From assembly GCA_964628985.1 (NCBI GenBank), contig CAZVNJ010000018.1, positions 1 to 41,409 of the forward strand: a stretch of 41,409 nucleotides of DNA. The letters run 5' to 3'. A program made the translations under genes and the position numbers. The DNA is from SURF-43 sp964628985. GTDB lineage: Bacteria > Chloroflexota > Dehalococcoidia > UBA2979. The notes beneath the pieces were generated by a model. It searched no databases. It saw only the letters and a program-made list of their open reading frames with translations, and was not told the DNA's origin. Below are positions 1 to 7,868 of this stretch, one piece after another. The first letter of the stretch is position 1. Every line of letters starts with the position of its first letter.

Positions 1-344
1 GCCTTCTGCTCCGGCGTGCCGTGCACCATGATCGTCGAACCGACGTCCGGGACGCCAACGCGCGGTGCACTGCGCTCCGCGATCGTCTCGTTGAGGATGA
101 ACTGCTCCATCGGCGACAGGTTGGCCCCGCCGTATTCCTTTGGCCAGGCTGGAGCGATCCAGCCCTTCTCGACCAGCGCGGCACGCCACTGCTTCAGTGC
201 TTCCGCCTTGTCGACGGCCGGGGCTCCCTCGGCGAACGGGTCGTCGTCGGCGCTCACCGCGAGGGCGGCAGGGAAGTTCTTCGCGAAGAAGTCCTCCACC
301 TCTGAGCGAAAGACCGCCTGATCCGGGCTATCTGCGAAGTCCAT
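1..344 (-). CDS. Acyl-CoA dehydrogenase, N-terminal part (runs off window)
   Basis: The reverse strand reads as an open frame of about 114 residues from ATG at 344 to the window edge, with no stop. It starts MDFADSPDQAVFRSEV and contains a WPKEYGGANLSPMEQ stretch, typical of the helical N-terminal domain of FAD-dependent acyl-CoA dehydrogenases, which oxidise the alpha-beta bond of acyl-CoA thioesters. The flavin-binding and catalytic parts lie outside the window, so substrate class cannot be judged. A purine-rich GAGGGG lies upstream of the ATG. It is transcribed divergently from the DEAD-box helicase, with the long 345-770 region between them. Confidence 0.85.
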   Translation of the reverse strand, partial: MDFADSPDQAVFRSEVEDFFAKNFPAALAVSADDDPFAEGAPAVDKAEALKQWRAALVEKGWIAPAWPKEYGGANLSPMEQFILNETIAERSAPRVGVPDVGSTIMVHGTPEQK

Positions 345-770
345 TTCCGTTTCCGTCCCCTCAATGCGTACTCGGCTCTCGTACGGGTGAAATCGTATGC
401 CCTTCCGGCGTCACTTTCTATCTCACGTCAGAGTCTGCCAGGCCAAGACCCTGGTCGGCTCCGATTGTGCCTAGGGGAACAATGCTGTTATGGTCGATCC
501 AGATTCACCGAGGGGGACAAGCCCCGAGGCGACTCCTCAGACTCCCCTCTTCTCTCACTGACCGGTCTCACTGCTACGTGTGACGTGTGAATCGGAAGAG
601 CGCCCGAGCCCCGCGGACGCGGGACTACCTCGGGTGGCCGTTTCTGAGCCGTCCACGAGCAGATGCGCCAGCCGGCTGCTGGGCGCCTCTTCTCCCCTGC
701 GACCCCCGAGGTCCCCGGGAGCACCCACGCTCTTTGCCGCAGCCATGGCCCGAACCGGAGAACATCCCTC
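345..770 (+). other. Long gene-free region; probable structured 5' leader of the helicase gene
   Basis: About 425 bases without a convincing gene; the frames here look like shadows. A possible promoter is TTGTGC (465-470), 17 bases, TTATGG (488-493). Downstream there is a nested stem-loop at 603-634 (CCCGAG/CTCGGG outside, CCGC/GCGG inside) and an imperfect hairpin at 665-686 (GCGCCAGC against GCT-G-GGCGC). RNA helicase genes often carry long structured leaders linked to cold or autoregulatory control; that role here is inference. Confidence 0.4.
465..493 (+). promoter_or_regulatory. Candidate promoter for the DEAD-box helicase
   Basis: TTGTGC and TTATGG are separated by exactly 17 bases. 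The match to sigma-70 consensus is moderate. If used, it gives a leader of roughly 270 bases before the TTG start at 771. Confidence 0.3.
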
Positions 771-2135
771 TTGTCGATTGCTACCCCTTCACGTCCCATC
801 GTCGATTTCGAGCCCGATCCCGACATCGAAACCCTCTCCATCGAGGAGGGGGCGACGTCGTTCGCCGACCTCGGCATCTCAAAGGACCTGCTTGCGGTCC
901 TCGCGAAGCGAGGGCTCACCTCGCCGTTCCCCATCCAGACCATGACCATCCCGGACGCGCTGGCTGGGCGCGACGTGTCCGGCAAGGCGCAGACCGGGTC
1001 GGGCAAGACGCTCGCATTCGGCCTGCCCCTGATCGAACGCACAAAGACCGCCAAGCCGCGCCGGCCGCACGCGATCGTGCTTGTGCCGACACGCGAACTC
1101 GCGAACCAGGTGGCCGAGGAGTTGACGCCGTTCGCCGCCGCTCGCGGGCTGTGGCTCTGCGCGATCTACGGCGGCACTTCCATGCTGCGACAGATCCAGG
1201 CGCTGCGGCAGGGCGTGGACATCGTGATCGCCACGCCGGGCCGGCTCAACGACCTGCTCGAACGCGGTGAGATGTCCGTCTCCGCCGTGAAGAACGTCGT
1301 CCTCGACGAGGCCGACCAGATGGCTGACATGGGGTTCCTGCCCCAGGTCGAGCGCATCCTGGGCCAGATCGACGGGGAGACGCAGACCCTGCTCTTCTCC
1401 GCGACGCTGGACGGCGCGATCCGGACGCTGGTCCAGCGCTACCAGAAGGACCCGGTCCGGCACGAGGTCATCTCGACGAACGCCACGGTGGACACGCTCT
1501 CGCAGCGCTTCGTCGGCGTGACGCAGGAGACGAAGGTCGAGATCGCCTCGCGCATCTGCGCGGGGGCGAAGCGGGTCATCGTCTTCGTGCGCACCACGCA
1601 CGGCGCGGACCGGCTCGCGGAGCAACTGGCCCGCACGGGGCTGCGCACTGCCGCGATCCACGGCCGCCTCTCGCAGAATAAGCGCGAGCGCACGCTGGCG
1701 GACTTCGCCCGCGGCGCCGTGCCCGTCCTCATCGCGACCAACGTCGCGGCGCGCGGCCTGCACGTCAGCGGGATCGACGTGGTCATCCACTACGACCCGC
1801 CCGAGGACCACAAAGTCTACCTCCACCGGTCCGGACGGACGGCCCGAGCGGGCGAGGAGGGCATGGTCGTCACGCTCGTGCTTCCGATCGAGGAGCGTGA
1901 GGTCACGGCCATCGAGCGCGCTGCCGGCATCGATGTCGGCATCGTGCGCATGGCCGCGGACGACGAGCGGCTGCTGGACCTCGGTTCATGGGAGCCGCCG
2001 CGGGGCCTGCCGGAAGTCGCCTCGTACTCGCGCGGGCGCACTTCCACGGCGCCCTCGCGTAACCGCCCCGGGGGCCCGCCACGGCGCGGGGGCTACGGCG
2101 CAAACCGCGGTGGGTACACTCGAGGCGGCCGCTAA
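771..2135 (+). CDS. DEAD-box ATP-dependent RNA helicase with RGG-rich tail
   Basis: The protein has 454 residues from the TTG at 771, chosen because GGAG ends 10 bases upstream and the frame before it looks like shadow sequence. An open frame extends back to 663 but lacks helicase features. Visible motifs in order are a Q motif, motif I AQTGSGKT (about 73-80), PTREL, TPGRL, DEAD in VLDEADQ (about 179-182), SAT (about 210-212), and the HRSGRTARAG motif VI. The two RecA-like domains unwind or remodel RNA with ATP, in ribosome assembly or mRNA turnover. The tail is rich in Arg and Gly (PRRGG, RGGYTRGGR), a common RNA-binding extension. The gene is alone between a long leader and a strong terminator. 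Confidence 0.95.
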   Translation: MSIATPSRPIVDFEPDPDIETLSIEEGATSFADLGISKDLLAVLAKRGLTSPFPIQTMTIPDALAGRDVSGKAQTGSGKTLAFGLPLIERTKTAKPRRPHAIVLVPTRELANQVAEELTPFAAARGLWLCAIYGGTSMLRQIQALRQGVDIVIATPGRLNDLLERGEMSVSAVKNVVLDEADQMADMGFLPQVERILGQIDGETQTLLFSATLDGAIRTLVQRYQKDPVRHEVISTNATVDTLSQRFVGVTQETKVEIASRICAGAKRVIVFVRTTHGADRLAEQLARTGLRTAAIHGRLSQNKRERTLADFARGAVPVLIATNVAARGLHVSGIDVVIHYDPPEDHKVYLHRSGRTARAGEEGMVVTLVLPIEEREVTAIERAAGIDVGIVRMAADDERLLDLGSWEPPRGLPEVASYSRGRTSTAPSRNRPGGPPRRGGYGANRGGYTRGGR

Positions 2136-2153
2136 CCAGCCATCACCGGGAAG

Positions 2154-2191
2154 AAACAGGAGGGACGGCGGCTGCCGTCCCTCCTCTGTTT
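2154..2191 (+). terminator. Rho-independent-type hairpin after the helicase
   Basis: GAGGGACGGC (2160-2169) pairs perfectly with GCCGTCCCTC (2174-2183) around a four-base loop. AAACAG and CTGTTT extend the stem across a CT bulge. It lies 19 bases after the helicase stop. Confidence 0.85.
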
Positions 2192-2293
2192 CGGACGGGG
2201 CCTGACACTTCCACGCCCACGACCTCGCTACGCCCCGCTCTGCGCAGGCACAGGGCGATACTCCAAGTGCTTCGCCGTCAGGAAGAGGCAACC

Positions 2294-3457
2294 GTGCAGG
2301 GCGTGGGTGGCGCGATCGTGGCGTTCGTAATGGCGATCTCGATGACCGCCAGTGTCATCGAGCGGAACGCCAGCGGCGCGCACGTCTTTGACCTCGGCCC
2401 CGTCCCCAGGGTCGCGCCCGGGCAGGTCCTCGCGGTCCAGTTGCAGGCTCCCAACGGCGTCCGGACCGCCCGCTTCTTCCCGAAGTTCACGGCCGTCTAT
2501 GTGACTCGTCTGCCCGGTGACCGCATCGCTGTCTTCCCCAACACCACTCCGATCGCCGGGTGCCTGCTGCTGTGGGAACCACCTAGGACACGCAGCGGGC
2601 CGGCCTTTACCGATCCGTGCGAGGGAGGACAGTGGGACGCCGAGGGGCGTTACCTCTCTGGCCGCGAGCAGCAGGATCTGCTCCGTCTCCCGGTGACTGT
2701 GACCGACGCAGGGCGGCTCACCGTGGACACCCTCAACGTCGCCAAGCGGGACGCCATCGAGGTCCTGTCACCCGCTGGCGCGGACTCGGAGCGCCGAACA
2801 GTCCCTGCCGGGCCTGCCGCCGAGCCCGCTCCCGCACAGATCGAGTGGGTGCTTGTCCCCATCGTCGCGGAACCCGCGCGATCGCCTCAGTCCGGCCTGG
2901 CTGGCCCGTTTGCCGCCATGGGTCGCCAGTGGGGACTGAGCGCGGGCGACGTCGCGCTACTTGCCATTGCGATCCTGCTCGCCCTCGGCGCCTGCGGGCT
3001 CCTCGTCTACCGCTGGATCGAGCGGCGTCCGCGGCCCTCGCACGGCCCGCCCTCGGTGTACCTGGAGTGGCGCACCGGCCGGCGGTGGTCACCTCAGCCG
3101 AGCGATCTGACGCTGCGGCCGCGGCAGGAGCGGCATGCCACGGTGCGCCTCGCGAACTACGGGCACTCCTCGGCGGCCGGTGCGTCGGTCACGTTCGAGG
3201 TGGAAGAGCCGCTGTCAATCGACATCAAGTCACGTTTCGGTGTGACTTCGCACGTCGTGCTGCCCCACCAGGTGCTGCTCCGCTGGGAATTTCGCCGGCG
3301 CCTCCCTGCGGGATCCCGCAGCCCCGTGGCGAGACTGCGTCTGAGTCGATCAGACGAAGACGCGATCGCCACGCTCAGCCGCGAGGTCGTGGTGCGCTGC
3401 GTGCCGGCCGACGGCGGGCAGGAGACGCGCAGTTCGATCCCGGTCAGGCTCATGTAG
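2294..3457 (+). CDS. Membrane protein of unknown function, two TM segments and a C-terminal beta-rich domain
   Basis: I do not recognise a family. GTG at 2294 is preferred because GGAAGAGG lies just upstream; this gives 387 residues. A hydrophobic N-terminus (about 4-20) looks like a signal anchor. It is followed by about 190 residues probably outside the cell, then a second membrane segment, LLAIAILLALGACGLLVYRW (about 220-240), and a basic stop-transfer region. The C-terminal 140 residues are predicted to be beta-rich, with TVRLANYGHSS and TFEVEEPLSID resembling an Ig-like or late-embryogenesis-type fold. By topology this domain would be cytoplasmic. A GATACT at 2257-2262 is a candidate -10. 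Neighbours give no firm hint of role. Confidence 0.75.
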   Translation: MQGVGGAIVAFVMAISMTASVIERNASGAHVFDLGPVPRVAPGQVLAVQLQAPNGVRTARFFPKFTAVYVTRLPGDRIAVFPNTTPIAGCLLLWEPPRTRSGPAFTDPCEGGQWDAEGRYLSGREQQDLLRLPVTVTDAGRLTVDTLNVAKRDAIEVLSPAGADSERRTVPAGPAAEPAPAQIEWVLVPIVAEPARSPQSGLAGPFAAMGRQWGLSAGDVALLAIAILLALGACGLLVYRWIERRPRPSHGPPSVYLEWRTGRRWSPQPSDLTLRPRQERHATVRLANYGHSSAAGASVTFEVEEPLSIDIKSRFGVTSHVVLPHQVLLRWEFRRRLPAGSRSPVARLRLSRSDEDAIATLSREVVVRCVPADGGQETRSSIPVRLM

Positions 3458-3533
3458 ACCTCTCTTCGTTGCGACGGCCGCACGCGGATGTGTACCGTCC
3501 CGCGGATATGCCGGGCCGCAGCGAGGAGGATCC

Positions 3534-4385
3534 ATGCGACGCGTGAGCGAGCACGTCTATGCCGAGATCTACTACTGGGGCTGCAACCCAGGCTTCCTCG
3601 TCACCTCCGATGGTGTGCTCATGGTGGATACCCCGCAGCAACCCATCAACGCCGTGCAGTGGCGCGAGAAGATGTCCGAGCACGGCCGTCCGCGTCACCT
3701 CGTGAACACGGAACCGCATGGCGACCACATCCTGGGGAACTCCTACTTTCCTGGCGTCGAGGTGATCGGCCAGCGACTCATGCTCCAGCGCTACATGGAC
3801 ACCATCCCGCGCATGCAGGGCGAGGAACGCCTGGAAACGATGAAGGAGACGGACCCGGACAGCGTGTGGCTGCTCAACCACCCGAACTATCCACCCAACC
3901 CGCCGACTCGCCTGTTCGACGATCGCCTCACCTTGAAACTCGGTGACCACACCATCGAGTGCATCCACATGCCGGGCCACACGCCTCCGCAGACCTCGGT
4001 GTACTTCCCTCAGGAGGGCGTCGTCTTCACGGGTGACAACGTCTTTCACCGTTGCAAGACGTTCCTGCAGGAGGCGAACCCCTGGGAGTGGCTGGAATCG
4101 CTGAAGCAGATCGAGGCGCTGGACGTCGAGGTGATCGTCCCGGGGCACGGGGAGCCGTGCGACAAGTCTTACCTGCGCGAACAGGCGGAGATTGTCGAGG
4201 CGTGGACAGACGCGGTCGGCCGCTTCGTGAAGGCCGGAATGACCGAGGAGGAAGCTCTCGCCCAGCCGCGGCCCGAGGTCGACCCGTACCCGATCGGTCA
4301 GCGCCTGTTCGCCGCGCACGACCGCGTCAACACCTCGAACGTCACCAACCTGTACCGTCAGATCGTCGCGCGCATGGCGAGCTAG
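3534..4385 (+). CDS. Metallo-beta-lactamase-fold hydrolase with ExHxDH variant
   Basis: The protein has 283 residues; the ATG is preceded by GAGGAGG at ideal spacing. The MBL fold is clear: a metal motif at NTEPHGDHILG, a second His in MPGHTPP, an Asp in FTGDNVF, and a last His in VPGHGEP. The first metal-motif residue is Glu instead of His (E-P-H-G-D-H), the rest being canonical. Members of this superfamily hydrolyse thioesters, lactams, lactones or phosphoesters at a mono- or dizinc site. The substrate cannot be read from sequence. It lies 29 bases upstream of the nucleoside hydrolase in the same direction and may be co-transcribed with it. Confidence 0.88.
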   Translation: MRRVSEHVYAEIYYWGCNPGFLVTSDGVLMVDTPQQPINAVQWREKMSEHGRPRHLVNTEPHGDHILGNSYFPGVEVIGQRLMLQRYMDTIPRMQGEERLETMKETDPDSVWLLNHPNYPPNPPTRLFDDRLTLKLGDHTIECIHMPGHTPPQTSVYFPQEGVVFTGDNVFHRCKTFLQEANPWEWLESLKQIEALDVEVIVPGHGEPCDKSYLREQAEIVEAWTDAVGRFVKAGMTEEEALAQPRPEVDPYPIGQRLFAAHDRVNTSNVTNLYRQIVARMAS

Positions 4386-4414
4386 CCGCGACGTCATCGA
4401 CGAGCGAGGGGCGT

Positions 4415-5341
4415 GTGCAGGTCCACATCGACTCTGACATCGGTGGCGACACGGATGACCTCTGCGCACTGGCGATGGTGCTCGCATGGCCGGACGCCGA
4501 GATCCGTGCGGTGACGACCGTCGGAGACACCGCAGGACGGCGTGCGGGTTACGCGCGGTACGCACTCGACATGGCGGGGCGTCGAGACACCCCCGTGTAC
4601 GCGGGTGCTGACACCGCCCGCGGCTACTTCGCGTACGAACTCACCCTTCCGTCTGAGCGGCGCTACTGGCCAGAGCCGATCACCCGCCTCCCGGGGCCGC
4701 AAGACGCAGCCCTAGATGCCCTCGCGGACAGCATCAGGGCGGGGGCAACGATCATTGCGATCGGTCCGCTCACCAACCTCGCCCTGCTCGAGCGCCGTGA
4801 GCCGGGGACCCTCGAGCAGGCCCGACTCGTGATCATGGGTGGCTATCTCCACCCGATCCGGCCCGGCTTCCCCGAGTGGGAGAACGAGTACGACTTCAAC
4901 CTCCAGGTGGACGCGGCGTCTGCGCTCACGGTCCTCCAGGCGTCCCACCCAACGCTCGTGCCACTGACGGTCACCGTAGAGACAGCGCTGCGCTGGGCAG
5001 ACCTCCCCGCCCTGCGAGCGGCTGGCCCCCTCGCGCGGCTGCTCGCCCGGCAGGCCGAGGAGTTCGCGGCGGACGAAGGCCTGGGCGAACGTTTCGGTCG
5101 GCCGTATGCCGGGCTCCCCGACGACCTCATCAACTTCCAGCACGACGCGCTCGCCTGCGCCGTTGCCCTCGGCTGGGATGGCGTCGACTTCGAGGATGTC
5201 CATGTCGCCGTGGACATCGAAGGCGGCGAACTGCGAGAACGCCTCGACCGATCGGGGCGCGCCATGCGCGTCGTGACGTCGGTCGACGCGGGCCGCTTTG
5301 CGGAGGATTGGCTGCGGACGGTGACTGCGGCGGCAGGCTGA
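4415..5341 (+). CDS. Inosine-uridine-preferring type nucleoside hydrolase
   Basis: The protein has 308 residues from GTG at 4415. A GAGGGG lies 4 bases upstream, and the family N-terminus (QVHIDSDIGGDTDD) begins right there, although the open frame extends back to 4052 as a shadow of the MBL gene. The DxDxGxDxDD calcium-binding signature is present (DSDIGGDTDD). A central IGPLTNLAL, the ligand loop in NEYDFNLQVDAASA and a late HDALA all match the IUNH family. These enzymes cleave the N-glycosidic bond of nucleosides to base and ribose for salvage. Length is normal. Base preference cannot be assigned. Confidence 0.92.
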   Translation: MQVHIDSDIGGDTDDLCALAMVLAWPDAEIRAVTTVGDTAGRRAGYARYALDMAGRRDTPVYAGADTARGYFAYELTLPSERRYWPEPITRLPGPQDAALDALADSIRAGATIIAIGPLTNLALLERREPGTLEQARLVIMGGYLHPIRPGFPEWENEYDFNLQVDAASALTVLQASHPTLVPLTVTVETALRWADLPALRAAGPLARLLARQAEEFAADEGLGERFGRPYAGLPDDLINFQHDALACAVALGWDGVDFEDVHVAVDIEGGELRERLDRSGRAMRVVTSVDAGRFAEDWLRTVTAAAG

Positions 5342-5361
5342 GCGTCCGTCCTGGCTGCCCG

Positions 5362-5367
5362 TATACT
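5362..5367 (+). promoter_or_regulatory. Candidate -10 element (TATACT)
   Basis: TATACT lies 56 bases before the VOC start codon, just after the nucleoside hydrolase stop. No clear -35 is seen. It belongs to a recurring set of similar hexamers in this window. Confidence 0.3.
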
Positions 5368-5423
5368 CCCGGCGCGCGTGGTGGCCTGACCTCCACGGGC
5401 ACTACCTGACGGATGGGAACCTC

Positions 5424-5834
5424 ATGCCGGACGCCGAGATCTCGCCCCTGACCTTCCGTTCCGTCGGCCTCGGCGTGAGCGACCTCGCGAAGTCCGTCGA
5501 CTTCTATACCCGCGTCTGCGGAATGACCGAACTCCAGACGTATCACCTTTCTTACATGGACGAGACGATCGTCGGGTTCGTGGTGGACGGGGTCACGCGT
5601 GGGGCTCGGCTGGTGCTCATGCACTGGACCGACGGGTCGCCGCGCAACTACCAGGACAACCCGGTCAAGATCGTCTTCCAGGTACCCGACGCGAAGGCCT
5701 TCGCGGACCGCATCCGGGCTGAGGGCTATGCGATCCCACGGGAGCCAGGGAAATCGTCGGTGTCGAACAACGTGGTCGGGTTTGCGAGCGACCCAGACGG
5801 CTACCAGATCGAGATCCTGCAGGTCACCACGTAG
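5424..5834 (+). CDS. VOC-superfamily (glyoxalase/dioxygenase-like) protein
   Basis: The protein has 136 residues, the usual size for a single-subunit VOC protein with two beta-alpha-beta-beta-beta modules. Family features are GLGVSDLAKSVDFYTRV at the start and FASDPDGYQIEILQ near the end, with the terminal metal-ligand Glu kept. The N-terminal metal His, normally just before the first strand, appears to be Ser (RSVGLGV), so the metal site may be incomplete or shifted. Such proteins include lyases, isomerases, extradiol dioxygenases and antibiotic-binding proteins. The substrate is unknown. It precedes an alpha/beta hydrolase by 50 bases on the same strand. Confidence 0.85.
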   Translation: MPDAEISPLTFRSVGLGVSDLAKSVDFYTRVCGMTELQTYHLSYMDETIVGFVVDGVTRGARLVLMHWTDGSPRNYQDNPVKIVFQVPDAKAFADRIRAEGYAIPREPGKSSVSNNVVGFASDPDGYQIEILQVTT

Positions 5835-5884
5835 CCATCGGCAGCCGAGGGCGACCCGAGAGCGCTTGTCACAAGGAGGATGAC

Positions 5885-6646
5885 ATGACCACTACCGCCA
5901 GCGGTGTGACCTGGATGGGCGAGGCCCGGCGCGTGGAGGGGGTCCTCGAGCGGGACTTCACCGTGCAGGGGGAGCGCGACGTGATCACCGGCGTGATGTG
6001 GGCGCCGGACGAGATCCCCGCCGGCTCGCCGCTCGTTCTGATCGGACACGGCGGCGGTGGCCACAAGCGGGCGCCCAGCGTGGTCCCCACGGCACGTGGC
6101 TTCGTGCTGGAGCACGGTCTGCCCGCCGTGATCATCGATGCACCCGGGCACGGCGACCGCGGCGGCGCCCAGTCGCGCACACCCGAGTACTACGCGCTGT
6201 GGTCGGACGCGAAGCGGATGACCGACAACGCCATCTCTGACTGGAAGCGTGTGCTCACCGCCTTCCTGGCGACAGGCATGTTCGACCCGGCACGCATCGG
6301 CTGGTCCGGCATGTCGATGGGGTCACTCATCGGAGTCCCCTATGTGGCCGCCGAGCCCCGCCTGAAGGCCGCGGCCCTCGGCCTCTGTGGCTTCACGGGG
6401 GTGACGCCCAACCAGGGCGGTGGTGGGGCAGTCCTGGAGGCTGCCGCCCCCAACGTGAAGGTGCCGCTCATCTTCATGCTCCAGTGGGACGACGAGCGCT
6501 TCGACCGGTTGGGCTCGATGGCGATGTTTGGCGCCTTCGGCGCGACTGACAAGCGCCTCGTCTGGCACGTCGGTGCCCACGCCGAGATGCCGGAGGAAGG
6601 GCGCCGTCACGCGCGGGCCTTCTTGGCCGAACGCCTGAAGGCATAA
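5885..6646 (+). CDS. Alpha/beta hydrolase
   Basis: The protein has 253 residues; the ATG follows a very strong AAGGAGG site. The fold is shown by an oxyanion-type HGGGGHKR near residue 57, the nucleophile elbow GWSGMSMGS with the Ser at its centre, an Asp in LQWDDERF and a late His in VGAHAEMP. No signal peptide is seen, so it is probably cytoplasmic. It resembles dipeptidyl-peptidase- or acetyl-xylan-esterase-like serine hydrolases in general form; no specific substrate can be named. It sits among several other small hydrolases in one direction, which suggests a degradative or detoxifying role, by inference only. Confidence 0.88.
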   Translation: MTTTASGVTWMGEARRVEGVLERDFTVQGERDVITGVMWAPDEIPAGSPLVLIGHGGGGHKRAPSVVPTARGFVLEHGLPAVIIDAPGHGDRGGAQSRTPEYYALWSDAKRMTDNAISDWKRVLTAFLATGMFDPARIGWSGMSMGSLIGVPYVAAEPRLKAAALGLCGFTGVTPNQGGGGAVLEAAAPNVKVPLIFMLQWDDERFDRLGSMAMFGAFGATDKRLVWHVGAHAEMPEEGRRHARAFLAERLKA

Positions 6647-6744
6647 GCCCGCCTTCTCTGGCGAACCCGCCGCTCCCTCGCATCGCGGGGTATGCTCTCG
6701 CGCGGCCCACGCCGACCCGCGTCACCTTCAGCAGGAGGAACCTC

Positions 6745-7503
6745 GTGCCGTATCGCACTGACCAGCAGGAAGGCATCGCCGCCGACACCGTGATGGTGAA
6801 GGGCGCGCATGGCGACTCGATCCGGGCGTTCTACGCCCGCCCCACCGCCCCCGGCCCAGTGCCGGGCGTCGTCCTCATCCACCACGCCCCCGGCTGGGAC
6901 GATTGGTACAAGGAGGCGACGTTCCGGTTCGCGCGGCGGGGCTACGCCGCCATCTGCCCCAACCTCTACGAACGTCTCGGGCACGGGACCATCGAAGATG
7001 TGATGGTCTCCGTACGCGCCGCCGGCGGGGTGCCGGACGCCCAGGTCGTCGCGGATGTTGTCGCGTCGGCGCAGTACTTGAAGGCGCAGGGCAATTCGAA
7101 CGGCAAGGTCGGTGTGATCGGCTCCTGCTCCGGCGGGCGCCATGCGTACCTGACCGCCTGCCAGAGCAACGACTTCGCCGCCGTCGTGGACCTCTGGGGC
7201 GGGGGCGTCGTGGCAAAGCCAGAGGATCTCAACGACAAGCGTCCGGTCGCGCCGATCGACCTGACGCCCGGGCTCAACATCCCCTTGCTCGGCATCTTCG
7301 GCAACGAGGACCGATCGCCTTCGCCCGATCAGGTCAACCAGCACGAAGAGACGCTGAAGGCCCAGGGAAAGCAATACGAGTTCCACCGCTACGACGGCGC
7401 GGGACACGGCTTCTTCTACTACGACCGCCCCGCATACAGGCAAGAACAGGCGGTCGACGGCTGGAGCAAGGTCTGGGCGTTCTTTGAGCAGCACCTCGCC
7501 TGA
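6745..7503 (+). CDS. Dienelactone hydrolase family protein
   Basis: The protein has 252 residues from GTG at 6745, preceded by GGAGGAA. The DLH family is indicated by the N-terminal VVLIHHAPGWDDW, the nucleophile motif GSCSGG (GxCxGG, with Cys as likely nucleophile), an Asp in GNEDRSPS and a His in YDGAGHGFFYY. The classical enzyme opens dienelactones in chlorocatechol degradation. Many homologues have other ester substrates, so the specific reaction is uncertain. A TATGCT at 6691-6696 is a possible -10. The gene is followed after 23 bases by the DUF6295-like gene. Confidence 0.92.
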   Translation: MPYRTDQQEGIAADTVMVKGAHGDSIRAFYARPTAPGPVPGVVLIHHAPGWDDWYKEATFRFARRGYAAICPNLYERLGHGTIEDVMVSVRAAGGVPDAQVVADVVASAQYLKAQGNSNGKVGVIGSCSGGRHAYLTACQSNDFAAVVDLWGGGVVAKPEDLNDKRPVAPIDLTPGLNIPLLGIFGNEDRSPSPDQVNQHEETLKAQGKQYEFHRYDGAGHGFFYYDRPAYRQEQAVDGWSKVWAFFEQHLA

Positions 7504-7526
7504 GCGGGCGCGAGAGGAGTCACACC

Positions 7527-7787
7527 ATGTGCACGAACATCGTTGAACCCGCCACCGTCCGAGGCGCCGGCAAGGGTGAGCGCGGCTGGTTCAGGGTCAA
7601 CACCGCACTCGTGTCCTACGACCACCCGATCCAGATGCCGGACGAGCATGCGCTCAACATCGACTTCCTCAGTGACGTCGCGGGTGAGCGCGTGGCCGTC
7701 GAGATGGACGCGGCCTCGGCACGTGCCCTCGCAGCAGCCATCACCGAGGCGCTCCGCAAGGCCGAGGCAGCCGACGCCCTCGTCTAA
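7527..7787 (+). CDS. Small DUF6295-like protein
   Basis: The protein has 86 residues; the ATG follows GAGAGGAG. It starts MCTNIVEPATVRGAGKGERGW, then YDHPIQMPDEHALNIDF and an Ala-rich C-terminal helix. I recall this architecture (MCTNIVE start, YDHP and EHALNIDF core) as DUF6295, a small cytosolic family of unknown function; that match is from memory and was not searched. The Cys-2 and the YDHP/EHAL acidic-His residues could form a metal site, which is speculation. It is probably co-transcribed with the dienelactone hydrolase-like gene upstream. Confidence 0.8.
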   Translation: MCTNIVEPATVRGAGKGERGWFRVNTALVSYDHPIQMPDEHALNIDFLSDVAGERVAVEMDAASARALAAAITEALRKAEAADALV

Positions 7788-7830
7788 TAGCGCTACGACC
7801 CCTCGTCCAGCCGCTTCCGGCCCTGCCCGC

Positions 7831-7836
7831 TAGAAT
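7831..7836 (+). promoter_or_regulatory. Candidate -10 element (TAGAAT) for purKE
   Basis: TAGAAT lies 32 bases before the purK GTG, in the only gap upstream of that gene. There is no convincing -35. No purine-riboswitch-like fold was seen in the 81-base gap. Confidence 0.35.
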
Positions 7837-7868
7837 CGAGGCTGGTTCGGATCGCGGGAGGAGCGGCC

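Noticed and set aside
591..602. ATCGGAAGAGCG, identical to the core of a common sequencing adapter
   Set aside because: Only 12 bases match, and flanks continue as ordinary genomic sequence; most likely chance. A read-level check would settle it.
7788..7868. Purine riboswitch or PurR site before purK
   Set aside because: The 81-base gap shows no purine-aptamer loops or clear palindrome.
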